Source of the DNA: Bacillus sp. FJAT-27445
Lineage (GTDB): Bacteria; Bacillota; Bacilli; Bacillales; Cytobacillaceae
Direction of reading: 5' to 3'
Length of the DNA stretch: 64,000 bases
Assembly (NCBI RefSeq): GCF_001510665.1
Contig: NZ_LMTI01000005.1
Span: forward strand, 356,583 to 420,582
Below are positions 40,966 through 48,828 of the stretch, piece by piece. A program made the position numbers and the translations under genes. Positions within the stretch are counted from its first letter, which is position 1, and each line of letters opens with the position of its first letter. The notes beneath the pieces were generated by a model. The model made no database searches. It saw nothing but the letters and a program-made list of their open reading frames with translations, and was not told where the DNA came from.

Positions 40966-41892
40966 ATGTACATTGTGAAAAGGCTGTTAACGATGCTTTT
41001 GACAATTTGGGTCATTATCACGTTAACCTTTGTCATCATGAAATTTATACCTGGAGATCCATTCGCATCGGATGCAGATGTCCTGCCAGAGGAAGTTTTG
41101 CAAAACATTCGGGCGAAATACAATCTGGACGAGCCTCTTCCGGTCCAGTACGCTCTTTATTTGAAAAACCTTGCGATGTTGGACCTCGGCCCATCAATTA
41201 AATCGCAGACCCGCTCGGTGAACAGCATTATCGCGGACGGTCTCCCTGCTTCGGCAACTCTGGGGATACAGGCGCTTGCCATCGCTTTGTTCTTTGGCCT
41301 GCTGCTTGGAATCATCGCGGCGCTCAACCATAATAAGCCAATCGACTTCCTGGCGATGATGATCGCGATCCTCGGAATTTCGGTGCCAAGCTTCATTTTG
41401 GCTCCGCTTTTAATCAAATATTTCGCAGTTGAATGGCGGATGCTCCCGGTTGCCTCGTGGGGAAGCTTCCAGCACAGCATCCTGCCATCAATCGCACTCG
41501 CGGCTTCTCCAACGGCGGTAATCGCGCGTTTTATGCGTTCGAGCATGATTGACGTCATGAACCAAAATTACATCAAGACAGCCAATGCAAAAGGCCTTTC
41601 CACCCCTCGGCTAGTGGTCAAGCATGGAATCAGAAACGCGATCCTGCCGGTCATTACCTTTATTGGCCCGTTGGCTGTAGCCCTGATTACAGGGACATTC
41701 GTCATCGAAAAGATTTTCGCGATTCCCGGCCTTGGAAAGTATTTCGTAGACAGCATTTTCAACCGGGATTATCCCGTCATCCTCGGGACGACAATCTTTT
41801 TCAGCACCATTCTTGTGGTCATTCTGTTCCTGATCGATATTTCCTACAGGCTGATTGACCCAAGGATCAAACTGACGAGCGGAGGGAAGTAA
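40966..41892 (+). CDS. dppB: Di/oligopeptide ABC transporter permease DppB
   Basis: A 308-residue permease with six predicted transmembrane helices. The N-terminal MYIVKRLLTMLLTIWVI and the FIPGDPF motif are typical of DppB/OppB, as is the coupling loop KTANAKGLSTPRLVVKHGIRNA. ATG at 40966 is 7 nt from AGGTG; an in-frame ATG 6 nt earlier overlaps that site. It pairs with DppC to form the channel. It lies 118 bp after dppA and is followed immediately by dppC. Confidence 0.9.
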   Translation: MYIVKRLLTMLLTIWVIITLTFVIMKFIPGDPFASDADVLPEEVLQNIRAKYNLDEPLPVQYALYLKNLAMLDLGPSIKSQTRSVNSIIADGLPASATLGIQALAIALFFGLLLGIIAALNHNKPIDFLAMMIAILGISVPSFILAPLLIKYFAVEWRMLPVASWGSFQHSILPSIALAASPTAVIARFMRSSMIDVMNQNYIKTANAKGLSTPRLVVKHGIRNAILPVITFIGPLAVALITGTFVIEKIFAIPGLGKYFVDSIFNRDYPVILGTTIFFSTILVVILFLIDISYRLIDPRIKLTSGGK

Positions 41893-41893
41893 C

Positions 41894-42835
41894 ATGGAGG
41901 CAAAAAAACTAGAAAGCTCACTATTTGTTGCTGTCCCCGCCGAAAAACGAATTGTCGACCCGATCCAGCGGCCGTCCCTCAGTGTTTGGAAAGAAACGCT
42001 AATGAATATTATGAAAAACAAATTGGCCGTCCTCGGCATGTCCATTCTCGTCGTGATCCTGTTTTTTGCTATTTTTGGCCCGAAAATGGTCCCATACAGC
42101 GCTTCCGGCCAGGACTTGACGAATGGGAACATGGCACCGGGCAAGCACTGGTTTGGAACCGATGACCTTGGCCGGGATATGTGGGCGCGCACGTGGTACG
42201 GGGCAAGGGTCTCACTGACGATTGGATTCGTAGCAGCCCTAATTGACTTGGTTCTAGGAGTAACGATTGGCGGAATCGCCGGATATATGGCGGGAAGAAG
42301 CAAGAAGGGTGACCGGGTAGATAACATCATTATGAGGGTTATTGAAATTCTTTACGGAATACCTTACCTTTTGATCGTTATTTTGTTGATGGTCATTATG
42401 GAGCCTGGAGTAATATCCATTATTATCGCTCTAACTGTTACTGGCTGGGTCAGCATGGCGAGGATTACTAGGGGACAAATCCTTCAATTGAAATCACAGG
42501 AATATGTGATGGCAGCGGAAAAGCTTGGAACGTCCCATGCGAAAATCATCCTGAGGCACCTTTTGCCAAACGCGCTTGGCATTATCATTGTCAACCTGAC
42601 ATTTACTATCCCGCAGGCCATTTTCGCCGAATCCTTCCTAAGCTTCCTTGGACTTGGTGTACAGGCTCCGTTCGCAAGCTGGGGGACGATGGCAAATGAC
42701 GCGCTCGGGGTCATTTTGAGCGGGCAATGGTGGAGGCTATTCTTCCCTGGGTTCTTGATTTCCCTGACAATGTTTGCATTTAATGCATTCGGGGACGGAC
42801 TCCAGGATGCCTTGGACCCAAGAAACCGGAAATAG
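41894..42835 (+). CDS. dppC: Di/oligopeptide ABC transporter permease DppC
   Basis: A 313-residue permease. A ~35-residue cytoplasmic tail precedes the first helix (LAVLGMSILVVILFFAIFG); the periplasm-type loop HWFGTDDLGRDMWARTWYG is the DppC/OppC signature, and the coupling loop EYVMAAEKLGTSHAKIILRH precedes the last helices. It starts 1 bp after dppB and is cotranscribed. It completes the transmembrane channel with DppB. Confidence 0.92.
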   Translation: MEAKKLESSLFVAVPAEKRIVDPIQRPSLSVWKETLMNIMKNKLAVLGMSILVVILFFAIFGPKMVPYSASGQDLTNGNMAPGKHWFGTDDLGRDMWARTWYGARVSLTIGFVAALIDLVLGVTIGGIAGYMAGRSKKGDRVDNIIMRVIEILYGIPYLLIVILLMVIMEPGVISIIIALTVTGWVSMARITRGQILQLKSQEYVMAAEKLGTSHAKIILRHLLPNALGIIIVNLTFTIPQAIFAESFLSFLGLGVQAPFASWGTMANDALGVILSGQWWRLFFPGFLISLTMFAFNAFGDGLQDALDPRNRK

Positions 42836-42847
42836 GAGGGAACAATT

Positions 42848-43864
42848 GTGAGCCACTTACTCGAAGTAAAAAACCTCGAAGTAAATTTTAAAACATACGG
42901 CGGTGAGGTAAAGGCAGTCCGCAATGTTTCCTTCCATGTGAATAAGGGCGAAATCGTCGCCATTGTGGGAGAAAGCGGAAGCGGAAAGAGCGTTACTGTC
43001 CAGACGGTAATGGGCCTCATCCCGACACCGCCTGCGATCATAAAAAATGGACAAGTCCTTTATAGAGGAAAGGATCTTCTGAAACTATCCAACCGTGAGA
43101 TGCAAAAAGTGAAAGGTTCAAAGATTAGTATGATCTTTCAGGACCCGATGACATCACTTAATCCAACAATGAGGATTGGCAAGCAAATTGAAGAAGGGTT
43201 GATTGTCCATCAAAAGCTTGGGAATAGAGATGCAAAAAAGCGGGCAATTGATATGATCCGCCTCGTCGGCATTCCTAACCCGGAAGAGCGGTACAACCAA
43301 TATCCTCACGAATTCAGCGGCGGGATGAGGCAAAGGGCGATGATTGCAATCGCGCTTGCCTGCAACCCTGAACTTCTGATCGCTGATGAGCCGACGACGG
43401 CACTCGATGTAACCATTCAGGCACAGGTACTTGATTTAATGAGAGATTTAAAAGAAAAAACCGATACAGCAATCATCCTTATCACCCACGACCTGGGGGT
43501 TGTTGCTGAAACCGCCGAGCGGGTTATTGTGATGTATGCAGGAATGATGGTCGAGAGCGGAACCGTCCGTGAACTCTTTGAAAATCCCCGCCATCCATAC
43601 ACATGGGGGCTTATGGAATCCATTCCGGATCATACGAGCACTGAAAAGGAGCGTCTCATTCCGATTGAAGGAACACCGCCGGATCTTTTTTCGCCGCCGG
43701 CGGGATGCCCTTTTGCTCCAAGGTGCAAATACGCGATGGAAGTATGCCTTTCTGAAATGCCCCCTGCTTTTGAAACAGAGACAGGGCATTATGCTAAGTG
43801 CTGGCTAAACGACCCAAGGGCCCCGAAGGCTGAAGACCTTGTGGCTGCAGGGAGGGAAAAATGA
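42848..43864 (+). CDS. dppD: Di/oligopeptide ABC transporter ATPase DppD
   Basis: A 338-residue ATPase. Walker A GESGSGKSVT at about residues 38-47, signature FSGGMRQRAMIAIAL, Walker B LLIADEPTTALD, and the C-terminal oligopeptide-type extension with a CPFAPRCKYAMEVC four-Cys motif (possible Fe-S or Zn knot as in this subfamily). GTG start with AGGAGGG upstream. It ends overlapping the DppF start by 4 bp (ATGA). Confidence 0.92.
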   Translation: MSHLLEVKNLEVNFKTYGGEVKAVRNVSFHVNKGEIVAIVGESGSGKSVTVQTVMGLIPTPPAIIKNGQVLYRGKDLLKLSNREMQKVKGSKISMIFQDPMTSLNPTMRIGKQIEEGLIVHQKLGNRDAKKRAIDMIRLVGIPNPEERYNQYPHEFSGGMRQRAMIAIALACNPELLIADEPTTALDVTIQAQVLDLMRDLKEKTDTAIILITHDLGVVAETAERVIVMYAGMMVESGTVRELFENPRHPYTWGLMESIPDHTSTEKERLIPIEGTPPDLFSPPAGCPFAPRCKYAMEVCLSEMPPAFETETGHYAKCWLNDPRAPKAEDLVAAGREK

Positions 43865-44865
43865 TGGCCGAAATTCTCGAAGAAACAGCACGTAAACAGG
43901 CTGCTTCATCCGATATACTGCTAAAGGTAGAAAACCTGAAGAAATATTTTACGATCAGAAAGAATCAGTCCGTTAAGTCGGTCGATGATATTTCGATTGA
44001 AATCAAACGCGGGGAGACCTTTGGACTGGTCGGTGAATCGGGCAGCGGCAAGTCGACTCTCGGCAAAACCATTGTCGGCCTGCAGGATCCCACTGCCGGC
44101 AGAATGTTTTACAACGGTGTGGACCTGAGTACGCTCGGAGGGAAGGAAAAAGCAATTGCCAACCGGGAAATGCAGATTATTTTCCAGGATCCGCATGCTT
44201 CCTTGAATCCAAGAATGCGCGTCGGCGACATCATCGCTGAAGGCATTGATGCCCACGGCCTCGCAAAAGGGAAGGAAAGGCAGGAGCGCGTTTACGATTT
44301 GCTAGAACGCGTTGGCCTCCGCCCTGAGCATGCGCGAAGGTATCCGCATGAATTCAGCGGCGGACAGCGGCAAAGGATCGGGATTGCAAGGGCGCTTGCC
44401 GTCAATCCAAAGTTCATCGTTGCGGACGAACCAATTTCAGCGCTCGATGTTTCCATCCAGGCACAGGTCATCAATCTGATGGAGGACCTGAGGGAACAGG
44501 AAGGATTAACTTACTTGTTCATCGCGCATGACCTCGGGATGGTCAAGCACATCAGCGACCGGATTGGAGTGATGTATTTAGGGAAAATGATGGAGCTCGC
44601 GAGCAGCAACGATTTATTCGCCGAGCCACTCCATCCTTATACAAATGCATTAATGTCCGCGATTCCTGTCGCGAAACCAGGCGCCGCGAAAAGGGAAAGG
44701 ATTGTGCTGCAGGGGGATCCCCCGAGCCCGGTCAACCCGCCAAGCGGCTGCCGATTCCGTACGAGATGCCCGCATGCCATGTCCATTTGCGCCGAAGTGA
44801 TTCCCGATTTCAGGGAAGTTCAGCCGGAGCATTGGGTGGCCTGCCATCTATATAACGAAAGATAA
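43861..44865 (+). CDS. dppF: Di/oligopeptide ABC transporter ATPase DppF/OppF
   Basis: A 334-residue ATPase, partner of DppD. Walker A GESGSGKSTL, Q-loop IFQDPHASLNPRMRVGDI, signature FSGGQRQRIGIARAL, Walker B FIVADEPISALD, and a C-terminal CRFRTRCPHAMSIC Cys motif. A second ATG directly follows the first (43864). Bacillus subtilis dpp has a single ATPase gene, so this two-ATPase arrangement is more like opp/app systems, although the flanking dppA and M42 genes mark it as a dipeptide operon. Confidence 0.9.
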   Translation: MMAEILEETARKQAASSDILLKVENLKKYFTIRKNQSVKSVDDISIEIKRGETFGLVGESGSGKSTLGKTIVGLQDPTAGRMFYNGVDLSTLGGKEKAIANREMQIIFQDPHASLNPRMRVGDIIAEGIDAHGLAKGKERQERVYDLLERVGLRPEHARRYPHEFSGGQRQRIGIARALAVNPKFIVADEPISALDVSIQAQVINLMEDLREQEGLTYLFIAHDLGMVKHISDRIGVMYLGKMMELASSNDLFAEPLHPYTNALMSAIPVAKPGAAKRERIVLQGDPPSPVNPPSGCRFRTRCPHAMSICAEVIPDFREVQPEHWVACHLYNER

Positions 44866-44886
44866 ACATCAAAGGAGGAAGGGAAA

Positions 44887-46524
44887 ATGAAAAAATGGGT
44901 TTGGATGTTAGCTGCCCTTATGGTACTCAGCTCTGTTTTAACTGGCTGTTACGGCGGCGGAAAACAAAGTTCATCATCGGCTTCCGGGTCGAAGGATAGC
45001 ACGAAAGGAATTAAGCAGGAACTTGTTTTGAATGCAATTAACGAGCCGCCTGCTCTGGATCCGGCAATGGCTACGGATACAACCTCCGGATGGATTTTGG
45101 ATCACACATTTGAAGGCTTGTACACAAAAAACAAGGACGGCAAGCCGGTCCTTGGTACAGCGAAAGACGTCAAAGTATCCGATGACGGCAAAACGTATAC
45201 GTTCACCATCCGTGATGATGCGAAATGGTCGGACGGTTCTCCCGTAACCGCGCATGATTTTGAGTACAGCTGGAAGCGTACAATGAATCCGGAAACAGGG
45301 GCTCAATTCGCATTCTATATGTACTACATCAAAGGCGCTGAAGAGTTCAACAAAGGGAAAGGCACAATTGATGATGTCGGTTTAAAAGCAACCGATGACC
45401 ATACCCTCGTCGTCGAACTTAACAATCCGCTTGGCTACTTCGAGGAACTTTTGACCATGTGGACATTTTACCCGGTCAAAAAGGACCTTGTCGAACAGAA
45501 CAAGGACTGGGCAGGCGAAGCTGAAGGCTATGTCAGTAATGGCCCTTTCAATATGACTCAATGGAAGCATGACAGCCAGGTTGTCGCTGAAAAGAACGAT
45601 CACTATTATGGAAGCAAAAACATCAACCTGAAAAAGGTTACCTGGAAAGTCGTGAACGACGCAACAACCTATTACCAAATGTACAAAACAGGGGAGCTTG
45701 ACCTGATTCAAACTATTCCGACAGACGTTGTAGAACAAGAAAAGAGCAACAAAGAGTTTCAAAATGTTCCTTACTTTGGAACATATATGTACATGTTCAA
45801 CGTTAGCAAAGAACCGTTCACCAATGCGAAAGTACGCCGTGCATTCGCAATGGCAATCAACCGGGAACCTTTGACGAAGAATGTTACCAAAGCAGGGGAA
45901 ACCCCGGCATATGCATTCGTTCCATCAGGAGTGGAAACATCCAAAGGCGATTTCCGTGAAGTTGGCGGCGAATACTTTAAAGAAAATAGTGAAGAAGCTA
46001 AGAAACTTTTACAAGAGGGGATGGCGGAAGAAGGCTGGAAGACACTGCCTCCAGTTACCGTAATCTACAACACTTCCGAGAACAATAAGAAAGTATCCGA
46101 AGCGGTCCAGGAAATGTTGAAGAAAAACCTTGGAATTGACGTCAAGCTGGCCAACCAGGAATGGAAGACCTATCTTGATACAACTCTTCAGGGCAACTTC
46201 CAGATGGCTCGCATGGGATGGATTGGCACACTGCTGGATCCGGTTGTCATCCTGGATTATTACCTCGGCGATAGCCCGAACAACCGTTCACGCTGGGTAA
46301 ACGAGGAATACGACAGACTGATGGCGCAGGCAAAGGCTGAACAAGATCCGGACAAGCATTTTGAACTCCTTCATCAGGCAGAGGATATCTTGATGGAAGA
46401 ACTGCCATTTGTACCTGTTTACCATTACACCAACACCTATCTGACTTCACCGAACTTCAAGGATATTGTGTATCCTTTCAACCGCCTTCCAAACGTGAAG
46501 TGGGCGAAAAAGGTTTCTGAATAA
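44887..46524 (+). CDS. dppE: Di/oligopeptide-binding lipoprotein (DppE/OppA family)
   Basis: A 545-residue solute-binding lipoprotein. The lipobox LTGC places the lipid-modified Cys at about residue 21, followed by a Ser/Gly-rich linker. The SBP_bac_5 signature region reads PALDPAMATDTTSGWIL then FTIRDDAKWSDGSPVTAHDF; the ligand-lobe segment YFGTYMYMFNVSKEPFTNAKVRRAF is also typical. It captures peptides outside the membrane and delivers them to DppBC. AAAGGAGGAAGGG precedes the ATG. Last gene of the operon. Confidence 0.93.
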   Translation: MKKWVWMLAALMVLSSVLTGCYGGGKQSSSSASGSKDSTKGIKQELVLNAINEPPALDPAMATDTTSGWILDHTFEGLYTKNKDGKPVLGTAKDVKVSDDGKTYTFTIRDDAKWSDGSPVTAHDFEYSWKRTMNPETGAQFAFYMYYIKGAEEFNKGKGTIDDVGLKATDDHTLVVELNNPLGYFEELLTMWTFYPVKKDLVEQNKDWAGEAEGYVSNGPFNMTQWKHDSQVVAEKNDHYYGSKNINLKKVTWKVVNDATTYYQMYKTGELDLIQTIPTDVVEQEKSNKEFQNVPYFGTYMYMFNVSKEPFTNAKVRRAFAMAINREPLTKNVTKAGETPAYAFVPSGVETSKGDFREVGGEYFKENSEEAKKLLQEGMAEEGWKTLPPVTVIYNTSENNKKVSEAVQEMLKKNLGIDVKLANQEWKTYLDTTLQGNFQMARMGWIGTLLDPVVILDYYLGDSPNNRSRWVNEEYDRLMAQAKAEQDPDKHFELLHQAEDILMEELPFVPVYHYTNTYLTSPNFKDIVYPFNRLPNVKWAKKVSE

Positions 46525-46546
46525 ACGGGTGGCCGTTTTGTAAAAA

Positions 46547-46583
46547 ATGCAGGAAAAAGCGCTCTAGTCGCTTTTTCCTGCAT
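46547..46583. terminator. Strong hairpin after the dpp operon
   Basis: ATGCAGGAAAAAGCG pairs perfectly over 15 bp with CGCTTTTTCCTGCAT around a 7-nt loop. A T-run is present only when read on the minus strand (TTTTTTAC), so on the plus strand it may end transcription weakly or protect mRNA ends. Confidence 0.6.
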
Positions 46584-46602
46584 GTTGGTTAAGGGAGGGA
46601 AT

Positions 46603-46977
46603 ATGTTGGCCAGGAAAAGTACCGTTTTTCTTCTATTAATTATGGCATGGTTAATTGCAAAACCAATCCTGTCTTTGTCATGGTTGGAGATCATCAATCG
46701 GTCGTTTTTGGCCGGCATCATTTTCCTTTTGGCGAGTGCTATATTTTTGATTTTAAAAACTGGATTCCTTGGCCTGTTTTTGGATGGCTTCCATAAGCTA
46801 GGCTCATTCATCACCCCAAAGTCCAGGGCAATGGAACGGGAAGACGAAAGGGCCAGGGAGGACGAAAGCCTCGCTGAATTTAAAGGAAGCCTACTTAGTA
46901 AGCTCTCCACCTATACGTCATTAATCGGATTAAGCTCCATAAGCGCATCATTGCTTGGATTGCTAATCTACTATTAA
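46603..46977 (+). CDS. DUF3899 domain-containing membrane protein
   Basis: Encodes 124 residues from ATG at 46603 (AAGGGAGGGAAT upstream; an ATG 21 nt earlier lies inside the dpp hairpin). Two N-terminal helices (VFLLLIMAWLIAKPILSL and FLAGIIFLLASAIFLILK), a charged middle segment with EREDERAREDESLAEF, and a final helix SLIGLSSISASLLGLLIYY match DUF3899. Function unknown. It is followed directly by a strong terminator that overlaps its stop codon. Confidence 0.78.
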   Translation: MLARKSTVFLLLIMAWLIAKPILSLSWLEIINRSFLAGIIFLLASAIFLILKTGFLGLFLDGFHKLGSFITPKSRAMEREDERAREDESLAEFKGSLLSKLSTYTSLIGLSSISASLLGLLIYY

Positions 46978-47022
46978 AAACCGGCCCAACCAGGTGCGAA
47001 CCTGTGGTGGCCGGTTTTTTTG
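46976..47022 (+). terminator. Intrinsic terminator
   Basis: AAAAACCGGCC pairs with GGCCGGTTTTTTT; an inner CCAGGT/ACCTG pairing extends the hairpin. Confidence 0.85.
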
Positions 47023-47049
47023 TTAAGGAAACTATGAAATCCTTGATCT

Positions 47050-47192
47050 AAAGGCAGTTTGTGGCGGCCAAGGGCAAAAATCGGGGTTAGAAGTTGCGCT
47101 AAAACCATTTAGGTGACACCAAAGGGCAAGTATTCGGTTTACCAGTAATGTAAAATCCGTTTGAGTGACATCAAAGGGTCAAAACCTGGTTT
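47050..47192. repeat. Triplet of ~40-bp units with 51-bp period (locus D)
   Basis: Units start at 47050, 47101 and 47152. Each opens with AAARSC/AAAATCC-type bases and closes with GGTTT, and the interiors share CAAAGGG-CAA. Units 2 and 3 share GTGACAYCAAAGGG. Unit length and period resemble the doublets at loci A-C, but the end sequences differ (AAACC...GGTTT rather than AAGAC...GTCTT). Confidence 0.6.
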
Positions 47193-47286
47193 AGTTGTCA
47201 CTCAATCCCTGTTCAAGTTTCAAACCGTACACCCCTTTTTTTGGAAAAATAGTAACCGGGCGGGTGTATCGGGTAAACTTTATTGG

Positions 47287-47376
47287 ATATCCCCAACATT
47301 TTCAATTTTTTCGCCCACTTTTTCGAAGATATCACCCACATTTCCAATTATATCGCCCACTTTTTCAGTTATATCG
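47287..47376. repeat. 21-bp tandem repeat array
   Basis: Four full 21-bp units (starts 47287, 47308, 47329, 47350) and a partial fifth follow the pattern ATATCGCCCACTTTTTCAATT with scattered changes. It lies in the gene-free 47023-47529 stretch directly after locus D. It is not a likely coding region despite open short frames. Confidence 0.8.
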
Positions 47377-47529
47377 AAAGCTGTCACCTTTTAGACACAA
47401 TTACACTCAAGCTCGGATGCGTGAAAGCAAATCGCCAATATAACGCAAATCCCATTGTGGCCAAACTTTTTAATTCCGGCGAAAAATGGTATAACCAAAT
47501 ATATAGTCGGATTAAAGGAGATAACAGAA

Positions 47530-48099
47530 ATGCTGAAGACGAACATGGAAAAACTTTTGAAGAAAAACGAGCCCTTATTTGCCGAAGAGATAAAGTACGC
47601 CGAAAAACATGGCTTGATCGAAGAAGGAACAGTAAGCGAAAGAAACCCTGTCGAGCGATTTAAAGATGCATACATCGAACTGAGTGACAAGGAAACGGAG
47701 CAAATGGTTTCAAAAGGCGGACAGGAATTATTGCAGCAGCCTATTTCCTTTTTAAAAAAGAACCTAAACCAGTTCATTTATGTGGAGTCGCAATGGTTTG
47801 AGCTGGTCGATGTGGACGCAGTGGTCTTCGAAGTGGATGATGTTTTCCGGAATTACCAGGCCCTACTCGGATTAAAACTCCAGAAGAAATACGGGGAAGC
47901 CCTAAACCAGCTTTTACAGGGAAAATTCGAATTTGCAAAGAATGACTACAGCCTTATGTTTGACGGAGGCGAAGGAATCTGGAATTTCAATTTTTCACTT
48001 GAATCCTTAAAGGAATTCAATGAAGAACGCTCAATCGACGAGACGTTGAACTTTGTTTACAGATTTTTATTTAGCCTGCTCGAAAGTGTGGAACGCTAA
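47530..48099 (+). CDS. Conserved hypothetical protein, 189 aa
   Basis: ATG at 47530 with AAAGGAGAT 7 nt upstream; a longer in-frame start at 47455 has no site and would run through repeat-adjacent DNA. The product is acidic and soluble, with PVERFKDAYIELSDKETEQM, FIYVESQWFELVDVDAVVFE and a closing YRFLFSLLESVER. Bacillus homologs are, as I recall, sometimes mislabelled as branched-chain aminotransferases, but no PLP-enzyme motif is present. Function unknown. Confidence 0.75.
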   Translation: MLKTNMEKLLKKNEPLFAEEIKYAEKHGLIEEGTVSERNPVERFKDAYIELSDKETEQMVSKGGQELLQQPISFLKKNLNQFIYVESQWFELVDVDAVVFEVDDVFRNYQALLGLKLQKKYGEALNQLLQGKFEFAKNDYSLMFDGGEGIWNFNFSLESLKEFNEERSIDETLNFVYRFLFSLLESVER

Positions 48100-48110
48100 T
48101 CTTTGGATCT

Positions 48111-48150
48111 AAGCAATGTATTTCTCAATAGAAATTGCATTGCTTTTTTT
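48111..48150 (+). terminator. Intrinsic terminator
   Basis: AAGCAATG / CATTGCTT with a 22-nt loop that can itself pair (TTTCT/AGAAA), followed by seven T. Confidence 0.75.
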
Positions 48151-48164
48151 ATGGAAAAAACGGG

Positions 48165-48209
48165 TTGACATGGTAAAGATTTTCAATTATTATCAATAGT
48201 GATAATAAT
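48165..48209 (+). promoter_or_regulatory. Consensus promoter overlapped by a 24-bp palindromic operator
   Basis: TTGACA (48165-48170), 17-bp spacer, TATTAT (48188-48193). A perfect 10-4-10 inverted repeat, ATTATTATCA-ATAG-TGATAATAAT (48186-48209), covers the -10 box. Binding there would block transcription of the HTH regulator and hydrolase genes, so autorepression is likely. Confidence 0.7.
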
Positions 48210-48239
48210 ATCATGAGTATTTATTTTTTTACACTAATG

Positions 48240-48255
48240 TTATCAATTTTGATAA
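48240..48255. promoter_or_regulatory. Second copy of the TTATCA-TGATAA operator
   Basis: TTATCA-ATTT-TGATAA, 6-4-6 inverted repeat with the same half-site as the operator at 48186-48209; centres are 50 bp apart. It lies in the 5' leader just before the regulator start codon. Confidence 0.6.
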
Positions 48256-48281
48256 TGAACATCAGAGGAGTGTTATTCAGA

Positions 48282-48800
48282 ATGGAATTTGACCGTACTA
48301 AACTAATTCTGCACCCAGTTCGGATGAAGATTCTCCAGTCCTTGGTGAATGGCCGGCATCGAACAGCATTTGAGCTCCTTGACCATATCAAGGATGTGCC
48401 CCAGGCAACCTTGTATCGCCATTTGAACAAACTGCTGGAAGCGGGATTTATTGAGGTGGTTCAGGAAAACCAAATCAGGGGCACAGTTGAAAAAGTATAT
48501 GCCTTAAAACAAACAGCTCAGACACGGTTAGACACTATAAGCAAAGAGCAGCATTTCGAGTTATTTTTCACCTTTTTGGCGCAATTGATGGGAACGTATG
48601 AACAATATCTATCGACTGATTACGATTTGCTAAGGGACGGAGTTTCCTACCGCGTGGCCAGAATGCATCTGACCGATAATGAATTCATGGATCTAGCCCA
48701 AAATATGGGTCGCCTGATAGGTGAGGCAATGAAGAATGAGCCATCCGATGAACGGAAGCCGCGAAATCTTGCAACGATTGTCATTCCGGAAAAAAAATAA
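48282..48800 (+). CDS. ArsR-like winged-helix transcriptional regulator
   Basis: Encodes 172 residues from ATG at 48282 (AGAGGAGTG upstream). The N-terminal winged helix reads LILHPVRMKILQSLVNGRHRTAFELLDHI, then DVPQATLYRHLNKLLEAGFIEVV, in continuous blocks over residues ~8-65. The C-terminal ~100 residues form a helical domain seen in Bacillus regulators of the HTH_20 type. The inverted repeats overlapping its promoter suggest autorepression. The alpha/beta hydrolase gene follows 28 bp downstream and is likely the regulated partner. Confidence 0.85.
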   Translation: MEFDRTKLILHPVRMKILQSLVNGRHRTAFELLDHIKDVPQATLYRHLNKLLEAGFIEVVQENQIRGTVEKVYALKQTAQTRLDTISKEQHFELFFTFLAQLMGTYEQYLSTDYDLLRDGVSYRVARMHLTDNEFMDLAQNMGRLIGEAMKNEPSDERKPRNLATIVIPEKK

Positions 48801-48828
48801 ACGAAGAGAGTTAATGGAGGGGATTGGG

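Noticed and set aside
47161-47663. Three overlapping frames in the 21-bp repeat region
   Set aside because: They arise because the period (21) is a multiple of three; no start signals, and they clash with the true gene at 47530.
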